Notes: generated from the letters alone by a model not told the origin. A stretch of 64,000 bases of DNA from JAAYXE01 sp964391195 (GCA_964391195.1 CAYMLG010000011.1:1-64000); one strand, 5' to 3'. Positions 33,514-43,281 are shown, counted from the first letter of the stretch. Numbers and translations are program-made.

Positions 33514-36440
33514 TTAGATCAGATTCAGCTCTCTTGCTTTCTCGATCGCCTGCACCCGCTTGTTGACCAGCAGTTTGCTGTAGATGTTTTTGACATGGAA
33601 TTGGATCGTGTTCAGGCTGAGGAAAAGCTCCTGGCCGATCTCTTGATAGCTAAGCCCCCTCGCCAGATGACGCAGCACCTCGAGCTCGCGCTCGCTTAAA
33701 GCTTCCCTTGTTTTCCCGCGAGTTTCAGGTTGTGCCGGCTCGCAGCGCATGCTTTCCAGCACCCGGCCGGCGTAGGCTTGCAAAGCCCCGCCTGCCAGAC
33801 CGGGCCTGGCCTCCTCCAGCAGCCCCTGGAGGGATTCGCATTCGTCCACGAATATACGGAACAACCCTGTGTGCGCCGCGGCCCTCAACGCCGCCACCAA
33901 CGTTGTCAGCGCTTTATCCTTTTCTCTCGCCACCTGATAGAGTACGGTCCTGGCGATATTCACCGCCGTTATCCAACTGGCCAGCCCNNNNNNNNNNNNN
34001 NNNNNNNNNNNNNNNNNNNNNNNNNNNNNNNNNNNNNNNNNNNNNNNNNNNNNNNNNNNNNNNNNNNNNNNNNNNNNNNNNNNNNNNCCTGATAGAGTAC
34101 GGTCCTGGCGATATTCACCGCCGTTATCCAACTGGCCAGCCCGCGGGTTTCGGCAAATGCCGCCTGCCGGTCCAGGTAAGCCAGCGCACTCCCAATGGCG
34201 GGCTGCACAGCCCGCCCCGGATAAGCGCCTGGCTGCTCTTTCGCCAGGAAGCCCAGCACATGAGCCGCGTTTAGAAAACTTTCGAAGTGGGCCTCGCTGA
34301 TTGTGTCCAGGCTTTCGGTCACCGGCAGCTCATCGAACTCGATCCCCAACCGGGACAGCCAGGCTTCAGCCTCTTGCCTCGCCTCTGGATCGTCGGGCCA
34401 GTGGCGCAGGGTGAGGCGGTGCCGCAGAGCCTGGGCGTAGACCGCGCCTTCTGGCCAGGCTTCTTCCAGCGTCTCCACCGCTTTTCTCATCGCCGCCCGA
34501 TCTCCCTGGACGGCGCGTAGACGGGCCATTGCGGTGTAACCAAATAGATGACCTTCGATCTCCCCCGTCAAGCGAATAAGATCCAGCCCTTCGAGCAATG
34601 TCTGCTCTGCTTCTGCCAGGCGATCGAATTCTAAAAGGATGCTGCCTTTCAGAATGTAAAGCGCCCCAATCGGTGGGAAATTTTGTCCGGCCATCAGCCG
34701 GTTGAACCGTTCGATGTTCGCCTCGCATAACTGCAGGGCTCCTCGAAGCTGGCCCAACGTGAGGGCGCTTACCGTCAGGTTGATCGGCCCGTAGATCGCC
34801 GCATAATAATTGCCGCCGGCTAGGCCCTCCTCCAGGGTCTGGGTAAACGCAGACCTGGCCGCCTCTAAATCTGCCAACGCCATGTATCCATATCCGATGT
34901 TTAGAGCGTTGACGCTGCGGATCCCCTTATCTTCTAGGGGCAGCAGCCGCAGCGCCTCCTGGCTCAGGGTGATCAACTTTTCCGGTTTTTCGCCAACTTG
35001 CGCCGATAACTGCAGCAAAAACGCCCGGATGCTGGCGATATGCCCGGCGACTAGATCGCGCATCTCTTTCTCGGCCGGCGTATCTCCCCCCATTCCACGT
35101 TCCAATGCCCGTTCGGCAGTCGCTAAAGCCAGCTCAACCGCCTCTGTACGCATGCCTCGCTGCATCAAGGCCAGCGCCCAGGCTTTGCTGATGCACAATA
35201 TAGGAGCAGACTCCAGTGTCTCCCCCGGCAGCCGTTCGAACCAGCCGATGACCAGGGTGACCTCGCCCTGATACAGCTTCGGGATGGCGTGCCGTTCGAT
35301 CAGGCCCGCGGCATGGGGTAGGTTGGAAGCCCGCAGCGCGTGCTCGACTGCGGATTGAATATCCCCATTTTCCTCATACCACCGGCTGGCGCGCAGGTGA
35401 AGCTCGGACACCAGGTCCGGCTGTGAGCGGGTCAACTGGTTATATAGCAGATCGGCGAAAAGGTGGTGGTAGCGGTACCAGCGCCGTTCTTCATCCATCG
35501 GGAGGACGAACAGATTGGCAGCTTCCAGTTGCGCTAACAGCCGGTGGCTGTCTTCCCGCCCGGTCAGCGCTTCGCACAAAGGCCCGCTGAGACGTTCCAG
35601 GACTGCCGTGTAGAGCAAGAAAGAGCGGATGCTCTCCGGCTGCTGTTGGAGCACCTCCTCGGTCAGGTAATCCAGAATATGCCGGTGACTGCCCGAGAAA
35701 GCTGCGATAAACGCCGTTGGATCTGCTTGTTTTTGTATCGACAGTCCGGCAAGTTGCAAACCCGCCGCCCATCCTTCTGTGCGGTCCTCCAGCGCGGCCA
35801 CATCTTGCCTGGAAAGCTCCAATCCCATCACATCCCGTAGAAATGCACCCGTCTCCTCCGCCGTAAAGCGCAGATCTCGCGCCCGGATTTCGGTCAGTTG
35901 GTCCCGGGCTCTCAACCGGGCCAGGGGCAATGCCGGGTCTTCGCGTGTAATCAGCGCCAGGTGGAGTTGGGGGGGCTGGTGCTGCAGGATGAATTCCATC
36001 GTTTCCGCAATGGCCGTCTCGGTGAGCAAGTGATAATCGTCGAGCACCAGCACCAGCGGATCGCCCCGGAGAGCGATCTCGTTGAGCAAAGCCGTCAGGA
36101 CTTTTTCGATCGCCGGAAGCTGCGGAGATTGGAGAGCGCCGAGGAGACCCGCCCCGGCGTGCTCGTCCACCGTTTGCAGGGCCGCCGCCAGGTGGGTCAG
36201 AAAGCGCAGCAGATCGTTATCGCTTTCGTCCAGGGAGAGCCACGCTGCCGGATAACCGCTCTGCTTGAGCCAGGCGGAAGCCAGCGTGGTCTTCCCAAAC
36301 CCGGCGGGAGCGGAGACGAGCGTCAATCTCCGCCCGAATTGCAGCCCATCATTCATCTGGCGGAGCAGGTGCGGGCGCGGCACCAGGTTCGCCCGCAGCG
36401 GAGGGATATTGAGTTTAGTAGTCAACGGCTCTGCTGACAT
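33514..36440 (-). CDS. MalT/LAL-type LuxR transcriptional activator (interrupted only by an assembly gap)
   Basis: A large ATP-binding LuxR regulator. The N-terminal STAND ATPase has Walker A GFGKTT (47-52) and LVLVLDDYHLL as Walker B. A TPR-like helical region follows, then a C-terminal LuxR helix-turn-helix (LSERELEVLRHLARGLSYQE). A 100-N gap at 33988-34087 splits the frame. Deleting the gap plus one of the two 55-bp copies beside it gives 2772 nt, an exact 923-codon frame plus stop, joining LASWITAVNIARTVLYQ to VAREKDKALTTLV. The sequence is therefore complete. A 20-bp palindrome at 34197-34216 lies inside the gene in frame. It probably controls the serine hydrolases downstream in response to an unknown ligand. 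Confidence 0.93.
33933..34142. other. Assembly gap (100 N at 33988-34087) with 55-bp duplicated flanks
   Basis: Bases 33933-33987 are identical to 34088-34142. The same arrangement, with the same 55-bp length, occurs at the other gap (53932-54141). This is the footprint of two contigs overlapping by k = 55 that the scaffolder did not merge. It is not a biological repeat and probably no bases are missing. Confidence 0.93.
34197..34216. repeat. Palindromic core inside the LuxR gene
   Basis: Arms ggcgggct and agcccgcc surround gcac. The 20 bases are identical to the core of the intergenic hairpin at 28651-28686. In the LuxR protein they encode part of PGRAVQPAIG, which sits where the TPR-like region runs from FLAKEQPGA to ALAYLDRQ and looks like a short in-frame insertion. 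Confidence 0.6.
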
Positions 36441-36559
36441 AGGAGGTCCCTCACCAAAGAATCGCTCAAGGGCCGGTCAGGGATCAGGCTGGCCGGTTCG
36501 TGAGTCTTGCGCCCTCCGGACTGAAAGCGCAGAGCGTAGGTTTATCCAAGCACAGGCGT

Positions 36560-36910
36560 TTACAGCGAGATCACTTTACCTGCCTGCCGCTGAGCTTCGA
36601 GGATATCGGTCATACCGCCCACAATGCCGGCTTGCACCTGATCGATCAGGCCATAGTAATTCAGGCAAGTGCTGCACAGCACCAGCCGCACGCCCTTCGC
36701 TTCCAATGACTTTAATGTATCGATCACCGGTGAGCCTTCCACCACCAGGTGCACCCCTCGAGCGTAAAAACAGATGGCTGCAGGACGGATATCGTTTTCG
36801 TCCAGCAATTTGAAATAGGTGGTAATCAGCTTTTGCTGCAGTTCTGGTTCAGCATCCCCCATACCATTACGGGTGATTAACAGCACAGTATCGGAATCGG
36901 GCACGCTCAT
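36560..36910 (-). CDS. DsrE/YedF-like sulfur-relay family protein
   Basis: A protein of 116 aa with the DsrE/F fold: TVLLITRNGMGDAEPELQQK at the start, then AICFYARGVHLVVEGSPVID and a cysteine pair in LVLCSTCLNYYGL, where the YedF C-terminal domain and related proteins keep a conserved Cys. Related proteins handle persulfide sulfur or are of unknown role, often near redox genes. Here it is divergent from the MarR/protoglobin genes, sharing a 148-bp intergenic region that holds their promoter. Confidence 0.8.
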   Translation of the reverse strand: MSVPDSDTVLLITRNGMGDAEPELQQKLITTYFKLLDENDIRPAAICFYARGVHLVVEGSPVIDTLKSLEAKGVRLVLCSTCLNYYGLIDQVQAGIVGGMTDILEAQRQAGKVISL

Positions 36911-36997
36911 CTTATCTTCTCATCCATCATCGAAATTAATTTTGAAGATTGTATCACGGCTGGCCTTATTTTTTCCCTGTTAGGTGGGATTCCGGCC

Positions 36998-37026
36998 TTG
37001 ACAACTTTCTCTCTTTTCTTTATTAT
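36998..37026 (+). promoter_or_regulatory. Strong sigma-70 promoter for the MarR-protoglobin genes
   Basis: TTGACA (36998-37003), exactly 17 nt, then TATTAT (37021-37026). The start of transcription would fall about 8 nt on, inside or next to the palindrome at 37025-37041. The MarR ATG is at 37059. Confidence 0.8.
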
Positions 37027-37041
37027 TTAGGAGTACTAAAT
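37025..37041. promoter_or_regulatory. Candidate MarR operator (ATTTAG-N5-CTAAAT)
   Basis: A 6-bp inverted repeat with a 5-nt spacer, overlapping the end of the -10 box and the predicted transcription start. Size, symmetry and position fit a MarR-type autorepression site. Binding by the adjacent regulator is inferred. Confidence 0.55.
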
Positions 37042-37058
37042 ATTAGCGGGGAGCTTTT

Positions 37059-37697
37059 ATGCCTGTTTTCGATCCCCGTCGTCGAGACGGGACCCTTGCT
37101 GGAACCATAACTATCGCCTTTTACCGCATCAGCCAGGCGGTTCAGCACATGCTGCGCGTGCGGGGCGAGGCCGCCGGGCTTTCACCGGCTCAAATCCACG
37201 CCCTGCTCTTCCTGCGCGCCGCCCGCCCTGAAGTCCGCACCGTCGGGGGGCTGGCCGGCCGGCTGGTGGCGTCATACGCTACCGCCAGCGGCGTGGCCGA
37301 TGCCCTCGAACGCAAAGGGCTGCTCACGCGCAGTCCTCTCCCTGAAGACCGGCGCACGGTGGCCCTCGCCCTGACTGATGCGGGTAACCGCCAGGCGCAA
37401 GAGCTGGAGGACCTGCTGGATGAGATCGAAGTGGCGGTCGAGGCGCTCCCCGAAGCGGATCAGCAGGCCCTGGCGCGCGCCTCGAAAGCCATCGTGCGCC
37501 GTCTGCAAGAAGCAGGTCATGTAAAGGTCTATGAGATGTGCTGGGGATGCCAGTTCTTCCGGCGTGACGCCCATCCGCACGATGCGCGCGGCCCGCACCA
37601 CTGCGCCTTCGTGGATGCGCCCTTGCCGGAAGAGAAAACCTATCTCGAATGTCCGGACTTTATCCCGCTCGAAGACTCAGTCTGGCCTGTGGATTGA
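37059..37697 (+). CDS. MarR-family regulator with C-terminal four-cysteine domain
   Basis: A protein of 212 aa. Residues about 15-150 form a MarR winged helix (LSPAQIHALLFLRAA, VASYATASGVADALERKGLL as recognition helix, RSPLPEDRRTVALALTDAG as wing). The last 50 residues carry a Cys motif: Cys161-x2-Cys164-x17-Cys182-x15-Cys198, with His180-His181 next to the third Cys. Spacing suits a zinc site or an iron-sulfur cluster, so the protein could sense redox state, oxygen or nitric oxide. It is followed by a protoglobin gene and preceded by a strong promoter with a palindrome. A canonical AGAAAGGAGGTG sequence follows its stop. Confidence 0.88.
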   Translation: MPVFDPRRRDGTLAGTITIAFYRISQAVQHMLRVRGEAAGLSPAQIHALLFLRAARPEVRTVGGLAGRLVASYATASGVADALERKGLLTRSPLPEDRRTVALALTDAGNRQAQELEDLLDEIEVAVEALPEADQQALARASKAIVRRLQEAGHVKVYEMCWGCQFFRRDAHPHDARGPHHCAFVDAPLPEEKTYLECPDFIPLEDSVWPVD

Positions 37698-37801
37698 TCA
37701 GAAAGGAGGTGGTGACAGATTTGGGTTGATCTACCAGTTAAAGTGTTATTGGCTCGACTTGTTCAACGTCTATTCGGTTCGAGATCATGAGGAGATGTAT
37801 G

Positions 37802-38392
37802 ATGGATGCAGTAGCAATTCCCGGTTATACCTACGACACAACCGTGGTCGCACGGTCGCCGCTCTCCGTTGAGGAGCTTGAGCGCCTGAAGCAGGCTGTC
37901 CTCTTCGGCCCGGAAGACGAGCGCTATCTGCGGATGGCCGGTGAAGTGTTGGCCGATCAGGTCGAAGATGTGCTCGATGTCTGGTACGGTTTCGTCGCCG
38001 CCCATCCCCACCTGGTCTACTATTTCAGCGACGGCAAAGGCAATCCCAACAGTGAGTATCTGGCGGCGGTGCGGAAACGCTTCGGGCAATGGATCCTGGA
38101 TACCTGCAATCGGCCCTACGACCAGGCCTGGCTGAATTACCAGCATGAGGTCGGCCTGCGCCATCACCGCACGAAGAAGAACCAGACGGATGGGGTCGAA
38201 TCGGTGCCCCACATCGGCCTCCGCTATCTGATCGCCTTCATTTACCCCATCACCGCCACAATGAAACCCTTCCTCGCCAGGAAAGGGCACAGCGAAGAGG
38301 AAGTGGAGAAGATGCACCAGGCCTGGTTCAAGGCGGTGGTGCTTACGACGACCTTGTGGAGCGCACCCTACGTGAAAGACGGCGACTTCTAA
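37802..38392 (+). CDS. Protoglobin (single-domain globin-coupled-sensor type)
   Basis: A haem protein of 196 aa. Numbering from the ATG at 37802, it keeps the residues that define the Methanosarcina acetivorans protoglobin pocket, each shifted by one: Trp61 and Tyr62 (B9/B10), Phe94 (E11), proximal His121 (F8), Phe146 and Ile150 (G8/G12). No kinase, cyclase or methyl-accepting domain follows, so it is a stand-alone globin. Protoglobins bind O2, CO and NO. ATGs at 37787 and 37799 are also in frame; the AGGAG at 37790-37794 favours 37799 or 37802. It lies about 100 bp after the MarR-Cys gene and is probably its target. Confidence 0.9.
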   Translation: MDAVAIPGYTYDTTVVARSPLSVEELERLKQAVLFGPEDERYLRMAGEVLADQVEDVLDVWYGFVAAHPHLVYYFSDGKGNPNSEYLAAVRKRFGQWILDTCNRPYDQAWLNYQHEVGLRHHRTKKNQTDGVESVPHIGLRYLIAFIYPITATMKPFLARKGHSEEEVEKMHQAWFKAVVLTTTLWSAPYVKDGDF

Positions 38393-38568
38393 TCCCCTGC
38401 CTATACGCGGAAGGCACTCCTATGGCCTCCAGCGGTTCCCCGGCAAAGAGACGCCGCTGCCTGGCCGTGCAGAGTGCCCGGACACACTATACCCCTGCCG
38501 GCATCAGGCGTCAATCCCTGTGCCGGCGGGGGCTTTCTTATGCCAAATTGTATGCGGCCGGGGGACGT

Positions 38569-39015
38569 TCAACGCCCCCCGGTGATATAGTTCTCAAGCT
38601 GCTCGATGATGAACTCCTGGTGGGAGATCACGGACTTTACCAGGTCCCCGATCGAGATCACCCCGACCAGCCGCTCGCCATCCATCACCGGAAGGTGGCG
38701 GATGTGATTCTCGGTCATCACCGCCATGCACTCATCCACGCTCTGGTCGGGCCGCACGTACAGCACCCGGCTGCTCATCACCTCGTGCACCCTGGTCTCT
38801 GCGGAAGTTTTCCCATGCAGGATCACCTTGCGGGCGTAATCCCGTTCCGAAAAGATACCGGCCACCTCGCCGCCGTCGAGCACCACCAGCGCGCCGATAT
38901 CCTTTTCGGCCAGCCGCTGCAGCGCCTGAAGCACCGTGTCATCCGGGCCGATCGACCAGACCTCATGCCCCTTATTCTCCAGTATCTGCCATACGCGGTC
39001 CATACCCACCTCCAT
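38569..39015 (-). CDS. Tandem CBS-domain protein
   Basis: A protein of 148 aa made of two CBS motifs and nothing else (VLQALQRLAEKDIGALVVLD, then SVDECMAVMTENHIRHLPVM and GERLVGVISIGDLVKSVISH). Stand-alone CBS pairs bind adenine nucleotides and control partner enzymes or channels. The motif GIFSERDYARKVIL is the usual CBS pair junction. No partner is adjacent; it converges with the protoglobin gene. Confidence 0.88.
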   Translation of the reverse strand: MEVGMDRVWQILENKGHEVWSIGPDDTVLQALQRLAEKDIGALVVLDGGEVAGIFSERDYARKVILHGKTSAETRVHEVMSSRVLYVRPDQSVDECMAVMTENHIRHLPVMDGERLVGVISIGDLVKSVISHQEFIIEQLENYITGGR

Positions 39016-39506
39016 ATAACATCGACCATCTTAGTCTGATTATACCTTCCACTGCCCGCTGCTCGGGGATACGGGGATGATGGTTCAGCAGCCACTCGGC
39101 ATGGGTGCGATGCTGATCCTGCTACGCCTTCCCTCTCCTCTCCATTTTATAAGAAAGCCCGGGTATAAAAAAGCCAATACGCTTAGATTTCTGTACTATA
39201 ATGTTGCCGAAGCGGCCTTGAAACTGTTCTTCCATTTACAACTTGACTGAGTAGTCGCAATAACACAAGTGCCGGCGGTTTAGCAAACATTGTGATCACA
39301 TCAGCCAAAGAGCTAGCCAATGTTCCACCTGATACCACGTACCAGGTTCTATGCCTTCGCGCGGTCAGAAGGCCTCTCCATGTCGCAGGCCGGTGGTATG
39401 GGGCAGTCCCCCCTGTTCGAAAAAAGGACCCAGTATAACGAACCCAAGCCCGGTAAACGGCGTATATATTGAGACCATACAATCAGCCTTTCCAAAGTAG
39501 ATATAG
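39016..39506. other. Intergenic region ahead of the ABC permease, no gene recognised
   Basis: A stretch of 491 bp between divergent genes. It is A/T-richer than its surroundings. A TATAAT (39197-39202) is seen on the plus strand without a good -35 box, and TATATT near 39467. I see no credible coding sequence. The permease ATG at 39507 has only a weak Shine-Dalgarno sequence. Confidence 0.5.
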
Positions 39507-42500
39507 ATGATACTTCGCAACAGCATCCTGAGCATTATTCGTTCCGCTGGCAAAACCGCGCTGTTCACGCTGCTCATCTTCGCCCTCACCCTGGCCCTGG
39601 CCCTAGGCGTCAGCGTATGGGCCTCCGTGGCGCAGTTCCTTGAAGACTGTGACGACTACTACACCACCATCGGGCTGATCGAGTACATGGGGACCGGATA
39701 TCCGAATGATACCGGGTATGACGCTGCCATGGATCGGGCGATGGCCTCCTTCGATCCTGCCATCATTGCAGATGGCGAGGCGACCTTGCTGTGGGATACG
39801 CCCGCGCGTTCGTTTGGATACGTCGAAGGTTTCTGGCGCTCAGACTCCTATATGCCCTACCAGATGCTGTCTGTGCTTGTGGTCGGCAATGTCACCTACG
39901 ATGAGGTCAACCACCAGTATCGCGCCATCGTGATGAACTCGCTGTATTCGGCAAAGAGCGACATCGAAACTATGCTCCTCATCGACGAGGATTTCGGCGT
40001 CTTCGAGCCGGGGCGTTACTATCTCGTATTTGGCGAAATCTATCGCGGCACAACCCCTTTGCTGCACCTGCGGATTGCCTCGCCCGGCGACGTGAGAGCA
40101 TTGTCGCATGGTCGTGACATACCCCGCATGATCGATATCACCTCCGACCCGTCAACCGGGCGGCGCTATGAGATCCCACAAGATTCCGTGCTCTTGCATC
40201 TTGCAGAAACTCTGCCGGTGACGAACAACAGTGTGCTGGTGAACGCCACAGACGACCTCATGTCATTGCTGCCGTTCCACCAGCAGGAACTCTACCTCCT
40301 AAATGGGCGCGCTTTTACAGATGACGAATACGCCAATGGCAGCCGCGTCTCCGTGATTTCAGAGTTGATGGCCGCCCGGCTCGGTGTTGGTGTAGGCGAT
40401 ACATTTGATCTTTCCGTTGCCGTGTCCGACCAGCCGGGTGTTTACAATAGTTACTGGGCGGCCAGTGGCTTCACCTACCGTGAGACCTTCACCGTGGTCG
40501 GTATTATGAATACCGTTGGAGACAAAAGCTGGTACGTCTACGTGCCGAAGTCTGCTGGAGTGCCCGTCTCGCCATCCCCGGTTGGTTACACGATCGGACA
40601 GGCGGTCCTCCGCAATCGGGATGCCGGCGCAGTCGCGGCCCGCATGGAAGCAGAGATCGCCGGCCGTTTCCAATTCACCATCTACGACCAAGGTTATTCC
40701 ACGGTAGCCATCCCCTACCAGATCATATTGAGCGTTGCGCAGATCGTGACCGCCGTCTGCTTGCTGATGGTGATCGCGGTTGTGATCCTCTTCGGCTTCC
40801 TGTTCGTGTACCGGCAGCGCGAGGCGAGCGAGACCATGCGCATGCTTGGCGCAAGCCGGGCGCAGGTATGCCGGTACTTCCTCTACAGCGCCGGAACCAT
40901 CTCCCTGCTTGCCACAGCCGCGGGCGCAGCCGCCGGGTATTGGCTGCATGACAGCATTATCGGCCTCGTATCCCGGGCCGCCGATAACTACCGGCTGATC
41001 GACTCCCGGTACAGCAACGGCAACCTGACCATCTCACGGATACTGGAATTCGCGCCAGAACTCGAATGGGGGTTGTTCCTGAGCGTAGGTCTTGCCGTAT
41101 TCTTGCTGGCCATCCTCGCCTGCATGGCATTCACGGTTGGCACATTCCTGTACAGCAGGCCGAGCCAACGCAAGCCGGTGGGCCCGAAAAGGGAACACAA
41201 AACCTCCACGCTCCAGGGTGGCAGCACGAAATACGCCATCCTTTCCATCCTGCGCGGCGGCGCCCGCAGTATGGTGGTCCCCATCCTGGCTGTGTCCGTG
41301 GTGCTGTTCTTCGGGCAGCTCGCCACAACCTCCCTGCGCTATCTGGAACAACTCGAAGCGATTTACGACAACACCACCGTCGAAGGATATTACACCGATA
41401 TCAATGGAAAGCAGATCGGGGGGCAGGTGCTGGATGCATACGATGTCGCCAACCTGTATCACAGTGGATATATCGATAATTTGTCTGTCTCGATTAGCGA
41501 TCCCTATTACTATATAGGGATCAGCAAGCGGGCCGGTGGCGCCGAGCTGGACATTTCACCCCTCTATGTGCCGGACAGTCATTTCGCTTACGAATCTTTA
41601 GAGGCCGCGATCCTGCGTGGCCCGGATTTCACCGCCACCAACAACATCCGCACCGCGCCCGAGTTCTACTACGCCGACACAATCCTGATGACCTTCATGG
41701 ATGGCTACGACGAGTCGATCCTGGCCGTGCCATACGATGACGATAGAGTGTATACCTGCATCCTTCCAAGTTCGTTCATGGCAGACAAAGGGATCGCCCT
41801 GGGGGACACGGTGCGCGTGGCTTTTAACCAGGTCCACACCAACCCGGAGGACCACGCGCGCATCTTCCGCCATGTGGACCTGCGAGTGGTTGGCAGCTAT
41901 GAAAAACAGGGCGTCGAAGACACGATCTACGCCCCGCTGTCGCTTATCTCCGTCACCGCCTTGCTATGGGATGATTTGGACGAACCTACGGAATTGAATG
42001 ACGGGGAGTACACACTTACGCCCGAAGAGAAAAAATACATCCTTCAGAACACCGTGCTGAACAGCGCAAGCTTCGCCCTTTCGGATTCGCGCACGCTCGT
42101 CGCCTTTAAGGATTATCTCTCGGATTATGGTTATTCGCAGGTGCAGCGGGTCAGCAAAGTTCGCGAATTTATCGTGCTCAAGGATGCGGCCTTCAACAAT
42201 TCCGTTGCCAGCCTCAAGCAGCAGATCTACTACATTAATACCCTGTATCCCGTCCTGTATGTGCTGGTGGGGATCATCGCGATCGTGGTGTCGTATTTGC
42301 TCATCGTCAGCCGGAAGTTGGAGTTCGCGACGATGCGCGGCCTGGGCGGCACGCGGCTCGGCTCTTTCTTCAGCTTCTTTACCGAACAGAGTCTCCTGTG
42401 TGTGCTCGGCACAGCCGTCGGGTTGTTCGTCTGGCGGCTGGCCTGGGGTGAGCCGGTGGCCCTGCATCTCCTGCTCACCGCCGGCTTCCTCTGCTGCTAC

Positions 42501-42575
42501 TTCCTCGGTTCCGCCATCTCCATTACCCTGATGAATCAGTCGAACGTCTTGACCATACTGCTGGACAAGGACTAA
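39507..42575 (+). CDS. ABC transporter permease, FtsX/MacB-type, two FtsX domains
   Basis: A protein of 1022 aa. One N-terminal helix (ALFTLLIFALTLALALGVSV) leads to a large outer domain. A first FtsX bundle (about 400-560) has the coupling segment MRMLGASRAQVCRYFLY. A second large outer domain of about 300 residues follows a helix near 600. A final FtsX bundle (about 920-1015) has MRGLGGTRLGSFFSFF. This is the layout of large Firmicutes-type FtsX permeases used in antimicrobial-peptide export/resistance or lipoprotein handling. It is partnered by the ATPase gene 9 bp downstream. The style of sequence differs somewhat from its neighbours, so lateral transfer is possible. Confidence 0.9.
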   Translation: MILRNSILSIIRSAGKTALFTLLIFALTLALALGVSVWASVAQFLEDCDDYYTTIGLIEYMGTGYPNDTGYDAAMDRAMASFDPAIIADGEATLLWDTPARSFGYVEGFWRSDSYMPYQMLSVLVVGNVTYDEVNHQYRAIVMNSLYSAKSDIETMLLIDEDFGVFEPGRYYLVFGEIYRGTTPLLHLRIASPGDVRALSHGRDIPRMIDITSDPSTGRRYEIPQDSVLLHLAETLPVTNNSVLVNATDDLMSLLPFHQQELYLLNGRAFTDDEYANGSRVSVISELMAARLGVGVGDTFDLSVAVSDQPGVYNSYWAASGFTYRETFTVVGIMNTVGDKSWYVYVPKSAGVPVSPSPVGYTIGQAVLRNRDAGAVAARMEAEIAGRFQFTIYDQGYSTVAIPYQIILSVAQIVTAVCLLMVIAVVILFGFLFVYRQREASETMRMLGASRAQVCRYFLYSAGTISLLATAAGAAAGYWLHDSIIGLVSRAADNYRLIDSRYSNGNLTISRILEFAPELEWGLFLSVGLAVFLLAILACMAFTVGTFLYSRPSQRKPVGPKREHKTSTLQGGSTKYAILSILRGGARSMVVPILAVSVVLFFGQLATTSLRYLEQLEAIYDNTTVEGYYTDINGKQIGGQVLDAYDVANLYHSGYIDNLSVSISDPYYYIGISKRAGGAELDISPLYVPDSHFAYESLEAAILRGPDFTATNNIRTAPEFYYADTILMTFMDGYDESILAVPYDDDRVYTCILPSSFMADKGIALGDTVRVAFNQVHTNPEDHARIFRHVDLRVVGSYEKQGVEDTIYAPLSLISVTALLWDDLDEPTELNDGEYTLTPEEKKYILQNTVLNSASFALSDSRTLVAFKDYLSDYGYSQVQRVSKVREFIVLKDAAFNNSVASLKQQIYYINTLYPVLYVLVGIIAIVVSYLLIVSRKLEFATMRGLGGTRLGSFFSFFTEQSLLCVLGTAVGLFVWRLAWGEPVALHLLLTAGFLCCYFLGSAISITLMNQSNVLTILLDKD

Positions 42576-42584
42576 GGAGGAGAA

Positions 42585-43274
42585 TTGAAGATTCTCGAGT
42601 TGAAGGATGTCTCCTACAGCTACAACAGCAAATATCAACAAGTTGATGCGTTGAAGAATATCAATTGCAGCTTCGAGCAGGGGAAGGTGTACGCGATCGT
42701 CGGTAAATCGGGCAGCGGCAAGAGCACCTTGCTATCGCTGCTCGCCGGGCTCGATGTGCCCAAGTCGGGGCAGGTGTTGTTCGAGGGCAAGGCGACTTCT
42801 AGCATGGATCTGGCGAAGTACCGGCGGGAATGTGCCGCGATGATTTACCAGAGTTTTCGCCTGTTCCCGCTGCTGACTGTGTCGGAGAACATCACTTTCC
42901 CCATGGAGCTGCGAGGATTCAGGGGCAAACAAGCCCGCGAACGTGCCCGAGAGCTGGTCGAGCGCGTCGCCTTGCCCGCCTCGGTGCTCGACCGTTTCCC
43001 CAGTATGCTCTCGGGCGGCGAACAGCAGCGCGTGGGCATTGCCCGCGCCATGTCGATGGACTCCAGGCTTCTTCTCGCCGATGAACCGACCGGCAATCTC
43101 GATGAAGAGAACAGTCGCAATATCATCGATATCCTGGTAGATCTTGCCCACACGCACGGTTATTGTGTCATCATCGCCACCCACGATCTGAGCATCTTGC
43201 CCAAAATGGACGTGGTTTTCCGCATGAACAGCGGCGTCCTCCAACTTATGGCTGAGCCGCGCACCCAACCATAA
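42585..43274 (+). CDS. ABC transporter ATP-binding protein (MacB/LolD class)
   Basis: A protein of 229 aa with Walker A GKSGSGKSTLLSLLAGL, Q-loop YQSFRLFPLLTV, signature LSGGEQQRVGIARAM, Walker B LLLADEPTGNLDEEN and the H-loop THDLSILPKMD. These are the marks of the MacB/LolD/FtsE class that works with FtsX-type permeases. It starts with TTG at 42585, preceded by AAGGAGGAG. Two long hairpins follow its stop, before the convergent HD-GYP gene. Confidence 0.93.
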   Translation: MKILELKDVSYSYNSKYQQVDALKNINCSFEQGKVYAIVGKSGSGKSTLLSLLAGLDVPKSGQVLFEGKATSSMDLAKYRRECAAMIYQSFRLFPLLTVSENITFPMELRGFRGKQARERARELVERVALPASVLDRFPSMLSGGEQQRVGIARAMSMDSRLLLADEPTGNLDEENSRNIIDILVDLAHTHGYCVIIATHDLSILPKMDVVFRMNSGVLQLMAEPRTQP

Positions 43275-43281
43275 AAGAATG

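Noticed and set aside
33988..34087. Gap flanked by a 55-bp direct repeat, at first like a target-site duplication around an inserted element
   Set aside because: The same 55-bp length and 100 N occur at the second gap, and removing the gap plus one copy restores an exact LuxR frame. This is a contig-overlap artefact.
39183..39482. Open frame of 99 codons on the minus strand ahead of the ABC permease
   Set aside because: No ribosome-binding site, no family resemblance, and located in a probable regulatory gap.
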